Source of the DNA: Pseudomonas entomophila
Lineage (GTDB): Bacteria; Pseudomonadota; Gammaproteobacteria; Pseudomonadales; Pseudomonadaceae
Direction of reading: 5' to 3'
NCBI RefSeq assembly: GCF_029478665.1
Contig: NZ_JARPQB010000046.1
Location: 1-43,420, forward strand
DNA length: 43,420 bases
The translations under genes and the position numbers were made by a program. The notes below the pieces were generated by a model. The model ran no database searches, was not told where the DNA came from, and was given only the letters and a program-made list of their open reading frames with translations. Below, piece after piece: positions 1 to 21,142 of this stretch (position 1 is its first letter; each line of letters opens with the position of its first letter).

Positions 1-110
1 AGGAGCGGCCTTGTGCCGCGAAAGGGCTGCGTAGCAGCCCCGGGATTTCAGTATTGAATGAAGATCGCCGGGGCCGCTTTGCGGCCCTTTCGCGGCACAA
101 GGCCGCTCCT
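1..110. repeat. Palindromic intergenic repeat pair (family A)
   Basis: Two perfect 27-base inverted arms (1-27 and 84-110) of the type AGGAGCGGCCTTGTGCCGCG face each other. A near copy lies at 38386-38502. The element sits just downstream of ccoP and may extend left of the window. It looks like a Pseudomonas REP/REPIN-type element and could fold as an mRNA 3' hairpin. Confidence 0.8.
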
Positions 111-153
111 ACAGGGTTCGCGCATGAAGTTAGTGCAGTCGCGTCACGAGGTG

Positions 154-1095
154 TTACTTGGCGGTTACGGTTTCCGCTGCTTGATCCTGCGACAGGCTAT
201 ACACATAGGCCGCCAGCAGGTGGACCTTGTCGTTGCCCTGGATGTCATGCTGCGCCGGCATCTGGCCCTGACGGCCATAACGGATGGTCTGCTGCAGCTG
301 GGCGAAGCTCGAACCGTAGATGAACGCCTGCGGGTGGGTCAGGTTGGGCGCGCCCATGGCTGGGGTGCCTTTGCCTTCAGGCCCATGGCAGGCCACGCAG
401 TTGGTGGCGAACAGCTCCTTGCCCTTGGCCGGGTCGGCCTTGGCGTCCGCCGGCAGGGTGCGGCCGTCGAGGTTGGTCAGCACGAACGCTGCCACATCCG
501 CCACGCCCTGCTCGCCGATCACCGTGGCCCAGCCGGGCATGATGCCGTGGCGGCCGTTCATGATCGAAGCCTTGATGGTCTCCGGCTCGCCGCCCCAGCG
601 CCAGTCCTTGTCGGTCAGGTTGGGGAAACCGTAGGAGCCCTTGGCGTCCGAGCCGTGGCATACCGAGCAGTTGGAGGCGAACAGCCGGCTGCCCATCTTC
701 AGCGCCTGCGGATCCTTGGCCACGTCCTCCACCGGCATGGCGGCGTACTTGGCGAAGATCGGCCCGAACTTGGCGTCGGCCTTGTCCATCTCCTTCTGCC
801 ACTCGTCCACCTGGGTCCAGCCATTCTCGTAGCCGGGCAGGATGCCTTTCCAGTTGCCCAGGCCCGGGTAGAGGATCAGGTAGCCCACCGAAAACACCAG
901 GGTGCCGACGAACAGCCAGAACCACCATTTTGGCAACGGGTTGTCGTACTCCTCGATGCCATCGAAGCTGTGGCCCATGGTCTGGTCGGTGGTGTCGCTG
1001 CTCTGGCCCTTGCGGGTGGCGAGCAGCAGCCAGGTCAGGCCGATCAGGCTGCCGAGGGTCAGTACGCTGATGTACGTACTCCAGAAGGTGGTCAT
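154..1095 (-). CDS. ccoP: cbb3-type cytochrome c oxidase subunit III (dihaem)
   Basis: CcoP carries electrons into the cbb3 terminal oxidase of the cytoplasmic membrane. The 313-residue product has two N-terminal membrane segments (about residues 8-26 and 56-76), the two-helix form known from Pseudomonas, followed by two periplasmic cytochrome c domains. Their haem motifs are CSVCH (C143, C146, H147) and CVACH (C233, C236, H237), with candidate axial methionines in GIMPGW and GQMPAQ. The start overlaps the ccoQ stop as ATGA, so translation is probably coupled. It is the last gene of ccoNOQP, and a palindromic repeat follows. Length and motif order are normal for the family. Confidence 0.97.
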   Translation of the reverse strand: MTTFWSTYISVLTLGSLIGLTWLLLATRKGQSSDTTDQTMGHSFDGIEEYDNPLPKWWFWLFVGTLVFSVGYLILYPGLGNWKGILPGYENGWTQVDEWQKEMDKADAKFGPIFAKYAAMPVEDVAKDPQALKMGSRLFASNCSVCHGSDAKGSYGFPNLTDKDWRWGGEPETIKASIMNGRHGIMPGWATVIGEQGVADVAAFVLTNLDGRTLPADAKADPAKGKELFATNCVACHGPEGKGTPAMGAPNLTHPQAFIYGSSFAQLQQTIRYGRQGQMPAQHDIQGNDKVHLLAAYVYSLSQDQAAETVTAK

Positions 1096-1286
1096 TGCCG
1101 AGTACTCCTCATGGCAGCAGGTTCCTGCCCGGCAGGGGGCAGGCGGTCGTCGACGAAGGGCAGCAGGCGCGCTTCGGCGAAATCACGGTCGCGGCGACGG
1201 TTGAACACCCAGAGCGAGAGGCCGATGAAGGCGATCATCACCACCAGGGTGCCCAGGCCGCGGATCATGCCGATGTCGATGTCCAT
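1092..1286 (-). CDS. ccoQ: cbb3-type oxidase small subunit IV
   Basis: This 64-residue protein, beginning MDIDIGMIRGLG, has one membrane helix (about residues 7-26) followed by NRRRDRDF and a short cytoplasmic tail. That is the usual CcoQ plan. In other bacteria CcoQ helps stabilise or assemble the oxidase. The start was chosen because the frame opens 5 bases after ccoO ends, with an AGAGGTG ribosome-binding site upstream. Its stop overlaps the ccoP start by four bases. The ORF extends much further upstream in the same frame, but that part is antisense-like shadow of ccoO. Confidence 0.92.
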   Translation of the reverse strand: MDIDIGMIRGLGTLVVMIAFIGLSLWVFNRRRDRDFAEARLLPFVDDRLPPAGQEPAAMRSTRQ

Positions 1287-1291
1287 CGCAT

Positions 1292-1900
1292 TCACCTCTT
1301 GTTCTTGATCGCGGTGCCGAGCACCTGCAGGTAGGCCACGAGCGCGTCCATCTCGGTCTTGCCTTTGACCGCGTCCTTGGCACCGGCGATGTCGTCGTCG
1401 GTGTAAGGCACACCCAAGGTGCGCAGGGCGCGCATCTTGACGTCGGTGTGGCTGTTGTCGACCTGGCTGGCCACCAGCCACGGGTAGGACGGCATCTTCG
1501 ACTCGGGCACCACGTTGCGCGGGTTGTACAGGTGCGCGCGGTGCCAGTCGTCCGAGTAGCGGCCGCCGACACGGGCCAGGTCCGGGCCGGTGCGCTTGGA
1601 GCCCCACAGGAACGGGTGGTCCCACACGCTCTCGCCGGCCACCGAGTAGTGGCCGTAGCGCTCGGTCTCGGCGCGGAATGGCCGGACCATCTGCGAGTGG
1701 CAGCCCACGCAGCCTTCGCGGATGTAGATGTCGCGGCCTTCGAGCTGCAGGGCGGTGTAGGGCTTCATGCCCTCGACCGGCTTGTTGGTGACGTCCTGGA
1801 AGAACAGCGGGACGATCTGCGTCAGGCCGCCGATGCTGACGGCGAACACCATCAGCAGGGCCATCAGGCCTATGTTTTTCTCAACGACTTCATGGTTCAT
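1292..1900 (-). CDS. ccoO: cbb3-type cytochrome c oxidase subunit II (monohaem)
   Basis: CcoO is the membrane-anchored monohaem cytochrome c subunit that passes electrons from CcoP to CcoN. The 202-residue protein has one N-terminal helix (about residues 10-30), a haem motif CVGCH (C64, C67, H68) and a likely axial methionine in ESKMPSYPW. These are characteristic of the family, as is its length. It lies 13 bases downstream of ccoN and 5 bases upstream of ccoQ in the same operon. Nothing unusual is seen. Confidence 0.97.
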   Translation of the reverse strand: MNHEVVEKNIGLMALLMVFAVSIGGLTQIVPLFFQDVTNKPVEGMKPYTALQLEGRDIYIREGCVGCHSQMVRPFRAETERYGHYSVAGESVWDHPFLWGSKRTGPDLARVGGRYSDDWHRAHLYNPRNVVPESKMPSYPWLVASQVDNSHTDVKMRALRTLGVPYTDDDIAGAKDAVKGKTEMDALVAYLQVLGTAIKNKR

Positions 1901-1913
1901 CAGGCTCTACTCC

Positions 1914-3338
<1,425 letters not shown>

Positions 3339-3387
3339 GTATGGGTTCCCATCCACGGTTATAGGCAGGCTAAACAGCGAGGCAAGC

Positions 3388-4077
3388 ATGAGTAATGGGC
3401 AAAGTGCCGGTATTGACGGGGATCAATGGGCGAAGATCGGAAATGTCCCAGGCTTGCGCTGCGATCCTCCACGAATCTCGGCCGATCGCGGTTACCGCGG
3501 TTGCCTGATCCTGGCCCACGGCGCGGGTGCGCCGATGGACAGCGGGTTCATGGAGGACATGGCGCAAAGGCTGGCGGGGCAAGGGGTAGGGGTGGTGCGC
3601 TTCGAGTTTCCGTACATGGCCCAGCGCCGTGTCGACGGCGGCAGGCGGCCGCCCAATCCGCAGAAGGTGTTGCTGGAATGCTGGCGCAATGTGTACGACC
3701 AGGTGCGACCATTGGTCGCAGGCCCGCTGGCCATTGGTGGCAAGTCCATGGGCGGGCGCATGGCCAGTCTTCTGGCCGATGAACTGGGGGCCGATGCCCT
3801 GGTGTGCCTGGGCTATCCGTTCTACGCGGTGGGCAAGCCGGAGAAACCGCGGGTCGAGCACCTGGCGGGGCTGCGCACGCGCACGCTGATCATCCAGGGG
3901 GAACGCGATGCCCTGGGCAATCGTGAGGCGGTGGAGGGGTACGTATTATCGCCAGCGATAGAGGTGAGCTGGCTGGCGGCGGCGGATCATGACCTGAAGC
4001 CGCTGAAGGTTTCCGGGTTCAGCCATGAGCAGCATCTGCAGGCCGCGGCGGAGCGGGTGGCGGGGTTCCTCTCATGA
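3388..4077 (+). CDS. alpha/beta hydrolase, KANL3/Tex30-like family
   Basis: This is a predicted cytoplasmic alpha/beta hydrolase of 229 residues with unknown substrate. Visible features are the oxyanion-region motif LILAHGAGAPMDS, the nucleophile elbow GGKSMGG (S120), a probable acid in QGERDALG (D174) and a probable catalytic histidine in ADHDLKP (H201). The order and length fit the KANL3/Tex30 (dienelactone hydrolase-like) family. The ATG at 3388 was chosen because GAGG lies just upstream; the frame is also open from 3331. It diverges from ccoN, and the ANR-type box of ccoN lies inside its first codons. A downstream start would remove that overlap. Confidence 0.8.
   Translation: MSNGQSAGIDGDQWAKIGNVPGLRCDPPRISADRGYRGCLILAHGAGAPMDSGFMEDMAQRLAGQGVGVVRFEFPYMAQRRVDGGRRPPNPQKVLLECWRNVYDQVRPLVAGPLAIGGKSMGGRMASLLADELGADALVCLGYPFYAVGKPEKPRVEHLAGLRTRTLIIQGERDALGNREAVEGYVLSPAIEVSWLAAADHDLKPLKVSGFSHEQHLQAAAERVAGFLS
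3413..3426 (-). promoter_or_regulatory. ANR/FNR-type binding site for ccoN
   Basis: Read on the minus strand the site is TTGATCCCCGTCAA: one perfect TTGAT half-site and one half-site with a single change from the TTGAT-N4-ATCAA consensus. Its centre is about 81 bases upstream of the ccoN start codon. A class II FNR site at -41.5 would put the transcript start near 3378. Many Pseudomonas cco operons are controlled by ANR, so activation under low oxygen is the likely role. It lies within the start of the divergent hydrolase gene. Confidence 0.75.
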
Positions 4078-4100
4078 AGAGCACCGTATTGGCACCCCCC

Positions 4101-4180
4101 CTGTAGGAGCGGCTTCAGCCGCGATCACCCGCAAAGCGGGTGCCAGGCATCGTGTTGCCTGCATCGCGGCTAAAGCCTAC
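4101..4180. repeat. Palindromic intergenic repeat (family B)
   Basis: This is a TGTAGGAGCGGCTTCAGCCGCGAT element followed by the inner hairpin CACCCGC...GCGGGTG and a right arm ATCGCGGCTAAAGCC. Related copies are at 26250-26333 and 30328-30419. It lies between the convergent hydrolase and ppnP genes, where it could act as a bidirectional 3' hairpin. Confidence 0.75.
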
Positions 4181-4199
4181 CTGCCCGGAAATGGCTTGC

Positions 4200-4484
4200 T
4201 TAGTCGCGGTACTCGCACAGGTAGGCGGTATCCACAGCCACCTTCAGCTGGAACTTGCTGTCGGCCGGCACGTTGAACTGGCTGCCTGCCGCGAACTTCT
4301 CCCAGTTGTCGCTGCCCGGCAGCTTGACGGTCAGGGCACCGGAGACCACGTGCATGATCTCGCGCTTGGCGGTGCCGAACTCGTATTCGCCCGGGGCCAT
4401 CACGCCCACGGTGGCCGGACCTTCCTGGCCTTCGAAGGCGATCGACTTGACGGTGCCATCGAAGTATTCATTGACCTTGAACAT
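4200..4484 (-). CDS. ppnP: pyrimidine/purine nucleoside phosphorylase (DUF1255)
   Basis: PpnP is a small single-domain cupin that splits nucleosides with phosphate into free base and ribose 1-phosphate. The 94-residue product begins MFKVNEYFDGTVKSI and carries PGEYEFGT, the MHVVSGALTVKLPG strand pair and FNVPADSKFQLKV, all typical of the YaiE/PpnP family. The start at 4484 was chosen over a longer reading because of the family N-terminus and the ribosome-binding site CAGGAG 8 bases upstream. It appears monocistronic, about 70 bases downstream of the exonuclease gene on the same strand. Confidence 0.93.
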   Translation of the reverse strand: MFKVNEYFDGTVKSIAFEGQEGPATVGVMAPGEYEFGTAKREIMHVVSGALTVKLPGSDNWEKFAAGSQFNVPADSKFQLKVAVDTAYLCEYRD

Positions 4485-4557
4485 GGGGCGACTCCTGGAA
4501 AAGGGCTGAAAAAAGGGCTGGCCAGTATGCCCAAGGCCTGCCCGTGCGTCATCTGTT

Positions 4558-5109
4558 TCAGGCACCGCCCAGCGGCAGGCTCAGGGGCAGCAGGCGAGCC
4601 GTGTTGCGGGCATCCTCCAGGGCCCGATGCTGCTGCCCGGAGAACTGCAGCCCGGCCAGTTGCAGGGCGCTGTTCAGCCCCGCCGGGCGTTGCAGGTGGC
4701 GGGCCTTGGCGAAGCGCTGCTTGAGGTTGATGTGTGGCAGTTGCAGCAACAGGCTGTCGACATGGTGCAACTGCCATTCCTGCAGCAGTTGCTTGCGATC
4801 GTAGTCGCCCCAGCTCACCCAGGCTTGCAGTTGCGTCTGGTGGTTCTGCAACCAGCGCTCGAACTGCCCCCAGACCTCGCTGAACGGTGCGGCGTTGTCG
4901 ACATCGGCCTGGCTGATATGGGTCAGCTCGCGGCAGAATGGCGTCAGCTGCGGCCGCCGCCTGGGCCGCACGAAGCGCTGGAAGTGGTCGACCTCGCGGC
5001 CTTCGCGGGTAACCAGGCTTGCGCCGATTTCTATGATTTCCATCTCCGTGACTGGCCAGCCGCCGTCATCGGTGGTGGCTTCCAGGTCGATCACCAACCA
5101 GTGGCCCAT
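4558..5109 (-). CDS. DEDDh-type 3'-5' exonuclease
   Basis: The 183-residue protein is a predicted metal-dependent 3'-5' exonuclease of the ERI1/KapD-like DnaQ superfamily. The three motifs are visible: ExoI IDLEAT (D8, E10), ExoII in WGDYDRKQL (D102 or D104) and ExoIII HRALEDARNTARL (H161, D166), which defines the DEDDh class. There are no extra domains, so it acts alone rather than as a polymerase proofreading subunit. Whether the substrate is RNA or DNA cannot be read from the sequence. It ends 73 bases before ppnP on the same strand. Confidence 0.87.
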   Translation of the reverse strand: MGHWLVIDLEATTDDGGWPVTEMEIIEIGASLVTREGREVDHFQRFVRPRRRPQLTPFCRELTHISQADVDNAAPFSEVWGQFERWLQNHQTQLQAWVSWGDYDRKQLLQEWQLHHVDSLLLQLPHINLKQRFAKARHLQRPAGLNSALQLAGLQFSGQQHRALEDARNTARLLPLSLPLGGA

Positions 5110-5300
5110 GCCAGGCTCCCTATCAATGCACAGTAGCCTGCGGCGTCTCGCAAGGACCCTTCACGCAGGCCCGTAGAGCGTAGCCAAAGTCGCGGTGAAC
5201 GGCATCCCCTGGCACTTTGGCATATCCGGCGGTTGTGCCCGCCCGGGAAAACGCCTAGCTTAGGTGGATTAAGGCCACAACCCGTGATGAGTGTCTCGAC

Positions 5301-6101
5301 TTGATCCCACTGCCCCGCCTCAAGGTGTCGTCCTCCCTGCTGCTGTTCGCCGCGTTGTTGCTCAGTGCCGTGGCCCGGGCCGACGAGGCGGTCGACGTGA
5401 AAATCGGCGCGGCGCATTTCCCGCCCTACACCGTGCGCCCGGAGCAGGGCGCCGACACGGGCCTGCTGCCGCAACTGGTCGAGGCACTGAACAAACTGCA
5501 ACCCGGTTACCGCTTCGTGCTGGTGCCCACTTCGATTCCGCGGCGCTTCGGTGACTTCCAGCAGGGGCGCACCGACATGGCGATCTTCGAGAACCCACAG
5601 TGGGGCTGGCAGGGGATCGCCCACAAGGCGGTGGACATGGGGCTCGAGGATGCCGAGATCTTTGTCGCCCGGCCGCAGGCGGGGCGCGACCAGCACTATT
5701 TCGACGACCTGGAAGGCAAGCGCCTGGCGTTGTTCAACGGCTACCACTACGCCTTCGCCGATTTCAACGCCGACCCAGCGTATCTGAAGGAGCGCTACCG
5801 GGCGGCACTGACCTACTCCCACGACAGCAACCTGTCGATGGTCGAGCGTGGGCGTGCCGACATCGCCCTGGTCACCCGCTCGTATCTGAGCGACTTCCTC
5901 AAGCGCAACCCGCAGAGCAGCGGCCAGTTGATGGCCTCGCAGCGGGTCGACCAGGTCTACCATCACTACGCCTTGCTGCGCCCCGACGCGCCGATCAGCC
6001 CCGAAGCCTTTGCCGCGCTGATGCGTCGCCTGCGCGAGAACGGTGAATTGCTGCGCATCTTCCAGCCTTACCAGATCACCGTGGAAAAACCCCACGACTA
6101 A
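5301..6101 (+). CDS. periplasmic solute-binding-like protein (SBP family 3)
   Basis: This is a 266-residue secreted protein with an N-terminal signal peptide (hydrophobic SSSLLLFAALLLSAVARA, cleavage probably after ARA) and a periplasmic binding-protein fold of the amino-acid/family 3 type. Supporting motifs are the first strand KIGAAHFPPYTV, the lobe motif GRTDMAIFENP and the second-lobe motif RGRADIALVTRS. No permease or ATPase gene is adjacent, so it may serve a distant transporter or be a sensory or orphan protein. The only start available is TTG at 5301, or GTG at 5325 eight codons later; no ATG precedes the signal peptide. Its stop codon overlaps the PvdS box of the next gene. Confidence 0.75.
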   Translation: MIPLPRLKVSSSLLLFAALLLSAVARADEAVDVKIGAAHFPPYTVRPEQGADTGLLPQLVEALNKLQPGYRFVLVPTSIPRRFGDFQQGRTDMAIFENPQWGWQGIAHKAVDMGLEDAEIFVARPQAGRDQHYFDDLEGKRLALFNGYHYAFADFNADPAYLKERYRAALTYSHDSNLSMVERGRADIALVTRSYLSDFLKRNPQSSGQLMASQRVDQVYHHYALLRPDAPISPEAFAALMRRLRENGELLRIFQPYQITVEKPHD

Positions 6102-6122
6102 ATTCCACGGGTGTGGCCACGT
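6099..6122 (+). promoter_or_regulatory. PvdS-dependent promoter (iron-starvation box)
   Basis: TAAAT at 6099-6103 and CGT at 6120-6122 are separated by exactly 16 bases, a perfect match to the TAAAT-N16/17-CGT element recognised by PvdS. It lies 36 bases before the acetyltransferase start codon. The first bases are the TAA stop of the preceding gene. It implies that the acetyltransferase is transcribed under iron starvation together with pyoverdine genes. Confidence 0.8.
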
Positions 6123-6158
6123 ATTCAGGAGTGAGCCTTTATTTCATTCCCGTGAGCC

Positions 6159-7178
6159 ATGACCATGCCGTTCGATGCCGCTTCGCAGCCTTCTTGTGCA
6201 CCCCGCTGGCACAGCCTGCAGGCCGACGAGGGCGATTGCCGCCTGAGCCTGACCCTTGAAGGTCGCCCATTGATCCAGGTGCGTCTGGTGGCGGCAGCCC
6301 GACTTGAAGTCCACCTCGAGCAACTGTGCCCGGAACGCCCGGAGCAGGCATTGTGGGCCGCCTGCTACTGGTTGCTGTGCCGTGACCCGGCCTGCCCGCG
6401 ACTGGCCTGGCAACTGCCGCAGCCGATACCGCAGGCGCTGGCCAGCGGGCTGTTGGTGGTCGGTGAACGGCCGGGCGAATATTTCTGTGAGCGTACCCTG
6501 TTCTGGCAATTGCCCCAGCCTTGGCTGGGCGAGTCCGTTGCCGGGGCCTACCCCCAGCTTATGCAGATCAGCAACGGCAAGCGCCACCCGCGGCGCGGGC
6601 CCAAGCCGCAGGGTGAGGTGTATCGGCGCTTCGATACGCGTCTCGGGGCCTGGGTGTCACTGCGTACCCTGGAAATCGACCAGGACCTTGAGCGGTTCAA
6701 TCGCTGGCAGAACACCCCACGGGTCGCGCACTTCTGGCAGGAAGGCGGCTCCCTCGCCCAGCACCATGCGTACCTGGCCAAGCTGGAAGCCGATCCGCAT
6801 ACCCTGACCTTGATTGGCTGCTTCGATGACGAACCCTTTGCCTACTTCGAAGCCTACTGGGCCAAGGAGGACCGCATCGCGCCGTTCTATCCGGCCGACG
6901 ATTACGACCGTGGCATTCACATGCTGGTGGGGGAGGAGGCGCACCGTGGCCCACACAAGGTGGCCAGCTGGTTGTCGGCGCTGGTTCACTACCTGTTCCT
7001 CGACGACCCGCGCACCCAGCGCGTGGTGGCCGAGCCGCGGGCCGACAACGGCAAGATGATCGGCTACATGCACGACCAGTGCTTCCACTGCGAGAAGGAG
7101 TTCGATTTCCCGCACAAGCGGGCGGCGCTGATGATTCTGGGGCGGGAGCGGTTCTTCGAACGCTGCAAATTGGTGTAA
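6159..7178 (+). CDS. GNAT-family siderophore acetyltransferase (IucB/RhbD/PvdY-like)
   Basis: This 339-residue protein resembles siderophore acyltransferases that acetylate an N-hydroxylated amine, as IucB and RhbD do. The C-terminal half (about residues 165-335) is GNAT-like: HHAYLAKLEADPHTLTLIGC, YFEAYWAKEDRIAPFY, DYDRGIHMLVGEE, RVVAEPRADNGKMIGYM and FFERCKLV are typical of that group. The N-terminal half is a poorly conserved extension. The perfect PvdS box upstream and the nearby pvdS and pvdL genes point to pyoverdine: acetylation of N5-hydroxyornithine would be a fitting reaction, but the substrate is inferred. An ATG two codons later (6165) is an alternative start. It is convergent with pvdS. 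Confidence 0.8.
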   Translation: MTMPFDAASQPSCAPRWHSLQADEGDCRLSLTLEGRPLIQVRLVAAARLEVHLEQLCPERPEQALWAACYWLLCRDPACPRLAWQLPQPIPQALASGLLVVGERPGEYFCERTLFWQLPQPWLGESVAGAYPQLMQISNGKRHPRRGPKPQGEVYRRFDTRLGAWVSLRTLEIDQDLERFNRWQNTPRVAHFWQEGGSLAQHHAYLAKLEADPHTLTLIGCFDDEPFAYFEAYWAKEDRIAPFYPADDYDRGIHMLVGEEAHRGPHKVASWLSALVHYLFLDDPRTQRVVAEPRADNGKMIGYMHDQCFHCEKEFDFPHKRAALMILGRERFFERCKLV

Positions 7179-7184
7179 GACGCG

Positions 7185-7249
7185 TTCGCCAGCAAGGCTG
7201 GCTCCTACAGGTGGGTGAGATCCCTGTAGGAGCCAGCCTTGCTGGCGAA
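7185..7249. repeat. Palindromic intergenic repeat (family C)
   Basis: Two perfect 27-base arms (7185-7211 and 7223-7249, beginning TTCGCCAGCAAGGCTGGCTC) form an inverted repeat around an 11-base loop. It lies between the convergent acetyltransferase and pvdS genes and may serve as a shared 3' hairpin. Related elements are at 21068, 39074 and 41031. Confidence 0.8.
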
Positions 7250-7268
7250 GCGATCGTGATGTTGGCAA

Positions 7269-7796
7269 TCAGCCCAGGCGGCTGCTCTTGCGGCAATGGA
7301 TCAGCGCATCGCGGATCATGAAGTTGACCAGCGTCGGCGACACCCCCAGCTCCTTGGCGATGTCCTTCTGCGGTACCCCGTGCAGGCGGTACATCTCGAA
7401 GGCGTAGCGGGTGCGCTGGGGCAGTTCGTTGAGGGCGTCGGCGATGTGCTCGAGGGTGGCGAGGTTGATATGGGTGGCTTCGGGCGAGGCATTCTGGATG
7501 ACCACGTTCAGTCCTTCCTCTTCGCTGCCCGAGTACTTCAGCTCCATGGCCTGCTTGCGATAGTGATCGATGGCCAGGTTGCGCACGATCTGGAACAGGT
7601 AGCTGAGCTGGGCCTTGAACGACGAGGTGATCTGCGGGGCGGCGCTGAGCCGGAAGAAGGCGTCCTGCACCACATCCTCGGCGCGGGACCGGCAACCGGT
7701 GATGCGCGCGGCGATCTTGACCAGGATGCTGCGGTTGTCGACGAACGCCTGGAGCAGTGGTGAATCGCACTTACTTGTGGATAGTTGTTCCGCCAT
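7269..7796 (-). CDS. pvdS: extracytoplasmic-function sigma factor PvdS
   Basis: PvdS is the iron-starvation sigma factor that directs RNA polymerase to pyoverdine promoters. The 175-residue protein begins MAEQLSTSKCDSPLLQAFVD and shows sigma region 2 (RAEDVVQDAFFRL, YLFQIVRNLAIDHYRKQ) and region 4 (LPQRTRYAFEMYRLHG, QKDIAKELGVSPTLVNFMIRDAL). An upstream in-frame ATG at 7892 was rejected because it would place the start inside the promoter and Fur box. The C-terminus ends HCRKSSRLG soon after region 4, shorter than I recall for the P. aeruginosa protein (187 residues). It diverges from pvdL, with the control sites between them. Confidence 0.96.
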   Translation of the reverse strand: MAEQLSTSKCDSPLLQAFVDNRSILVKIAARITGCRSRAEDVVQDAFFRLSAAPQITSSFKAQLSYLFQIVRNLAIDHYRKQAMELKYSGSEEEGLNVVIQNASPEATHINLATLEHIADALNELPQRTRYAFEMYRLHGVPQKDIAKELGVSPTLVNFMIRDALIHCRKSSRLG

Positions 7797-7863
7797 GGAA
7801 ATCACCTTGTCTCTGTGGAAAAAGGGAGCACACCAAACTAGGAGGCTTCCTACGACGTGCGAC

Positions 7864-7892
7864 AAGCTATTCAGAATGATAATGATTGTCAA
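7864..7892 (-). promoter_or_regulatory. pvdS sigma-70 promoter overlapped by a Fur box
   Basis: On the minus strand a consensus -35 TTGACA (7887-7892) is followed after 17 bases by TAGCTT (7864-7869) as a plausible -10. Between them, at 7872-7890, lies GACAATCATTATCATTCTG, which matches 15 of 19 positions of the Fur consensus. Iron-loaded Fur bound there would block polymerase, giving the known Fur to PvdS to pyoverdine cascade. Confidence 0.85.
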
Positions 7893-7997
7893 ATACGAAA
7901 GTTAATGATTTTGCATTGCGTTTGGTTCTAAGCCGCGGGCTGTGACGGCCTTCAACTTTTCCCGTCGGTCGCGTCCCGCCCTTCGGGCCGGCCAAGC

Positions 7998-8021
7998 TAA
8001 TTTCTTCCCCGGGCCATCCGT
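7998..8021 (+). promoter_or_regulatory. PvdS-dependent promoter of pvdL
   Basis: TAATT at 7998-8002, one base from the TAAAT consensus, is followed after 16 bases by CGT at 8019-8021. The spacing is the same as in the perfect box at 6099-6122, and both are preceded by a C. It lies 94 bases before the pvdL start. Confidence 0.7.
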
Positions 8022-8115
8022 TCCCCTGTGTACATCCGGCTGCCGAGCGCCGCCTGCCCTGATGGGCGGGGCGCCGCTCTGGCACGACTTACCCAGACAC
8101 TGGCAGGAACATTCC

Positions 8116-21063
<12,948 letters not shown>

Positions 21064-21067
21064 CGGG

Positions 21068-21127
21068 TTCGCCGGCAAGCCGGCTCCTACGGGTATCGCA
21101 TCCTGTAGGAGCCGGCTTGCCGGCGAA
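21068..21127. repeat. Palindromic intergenic repeat (family C)
   Basis: Arms 21068-21090 and 21105-21127 (TTCGCCGGCAAGCCGGCTCC type) form a perfect inverted repeat five bases after pvdL stops and before the convergent dsbG-like gene. It is a probable shared 3' hairpin. Confidence 0.8.
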
Positions 21128-21142
21128 AGGGCCGGAACAGGC

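Larger units (their letters stand above)
7797..8115. promoter_or_regulatory. pvdS-pvdL divergent control region
   Basis: The 319 bases between the divergent start codons hold the Fur-overlapped sigma-70 promoter of pvdS (7864-7892) and a PvdS box for pvdL (7998-8021), both listed separately. The frame of pvdL is open upstream to 7942, but coding is not expected before the PvdS box. No further ORF is supported. Confidence 0.8.

Noticed and set aside
58..1308. 416-codon plus-strand frame opposite ccoP, and a similar 542-codon frame opposite ccoN (1767-3395)
   Set aside because: Both are antisense to well-recognised oxidase genes and show shadow composition (His/Arg/Gly/Val rich) with no family motif.
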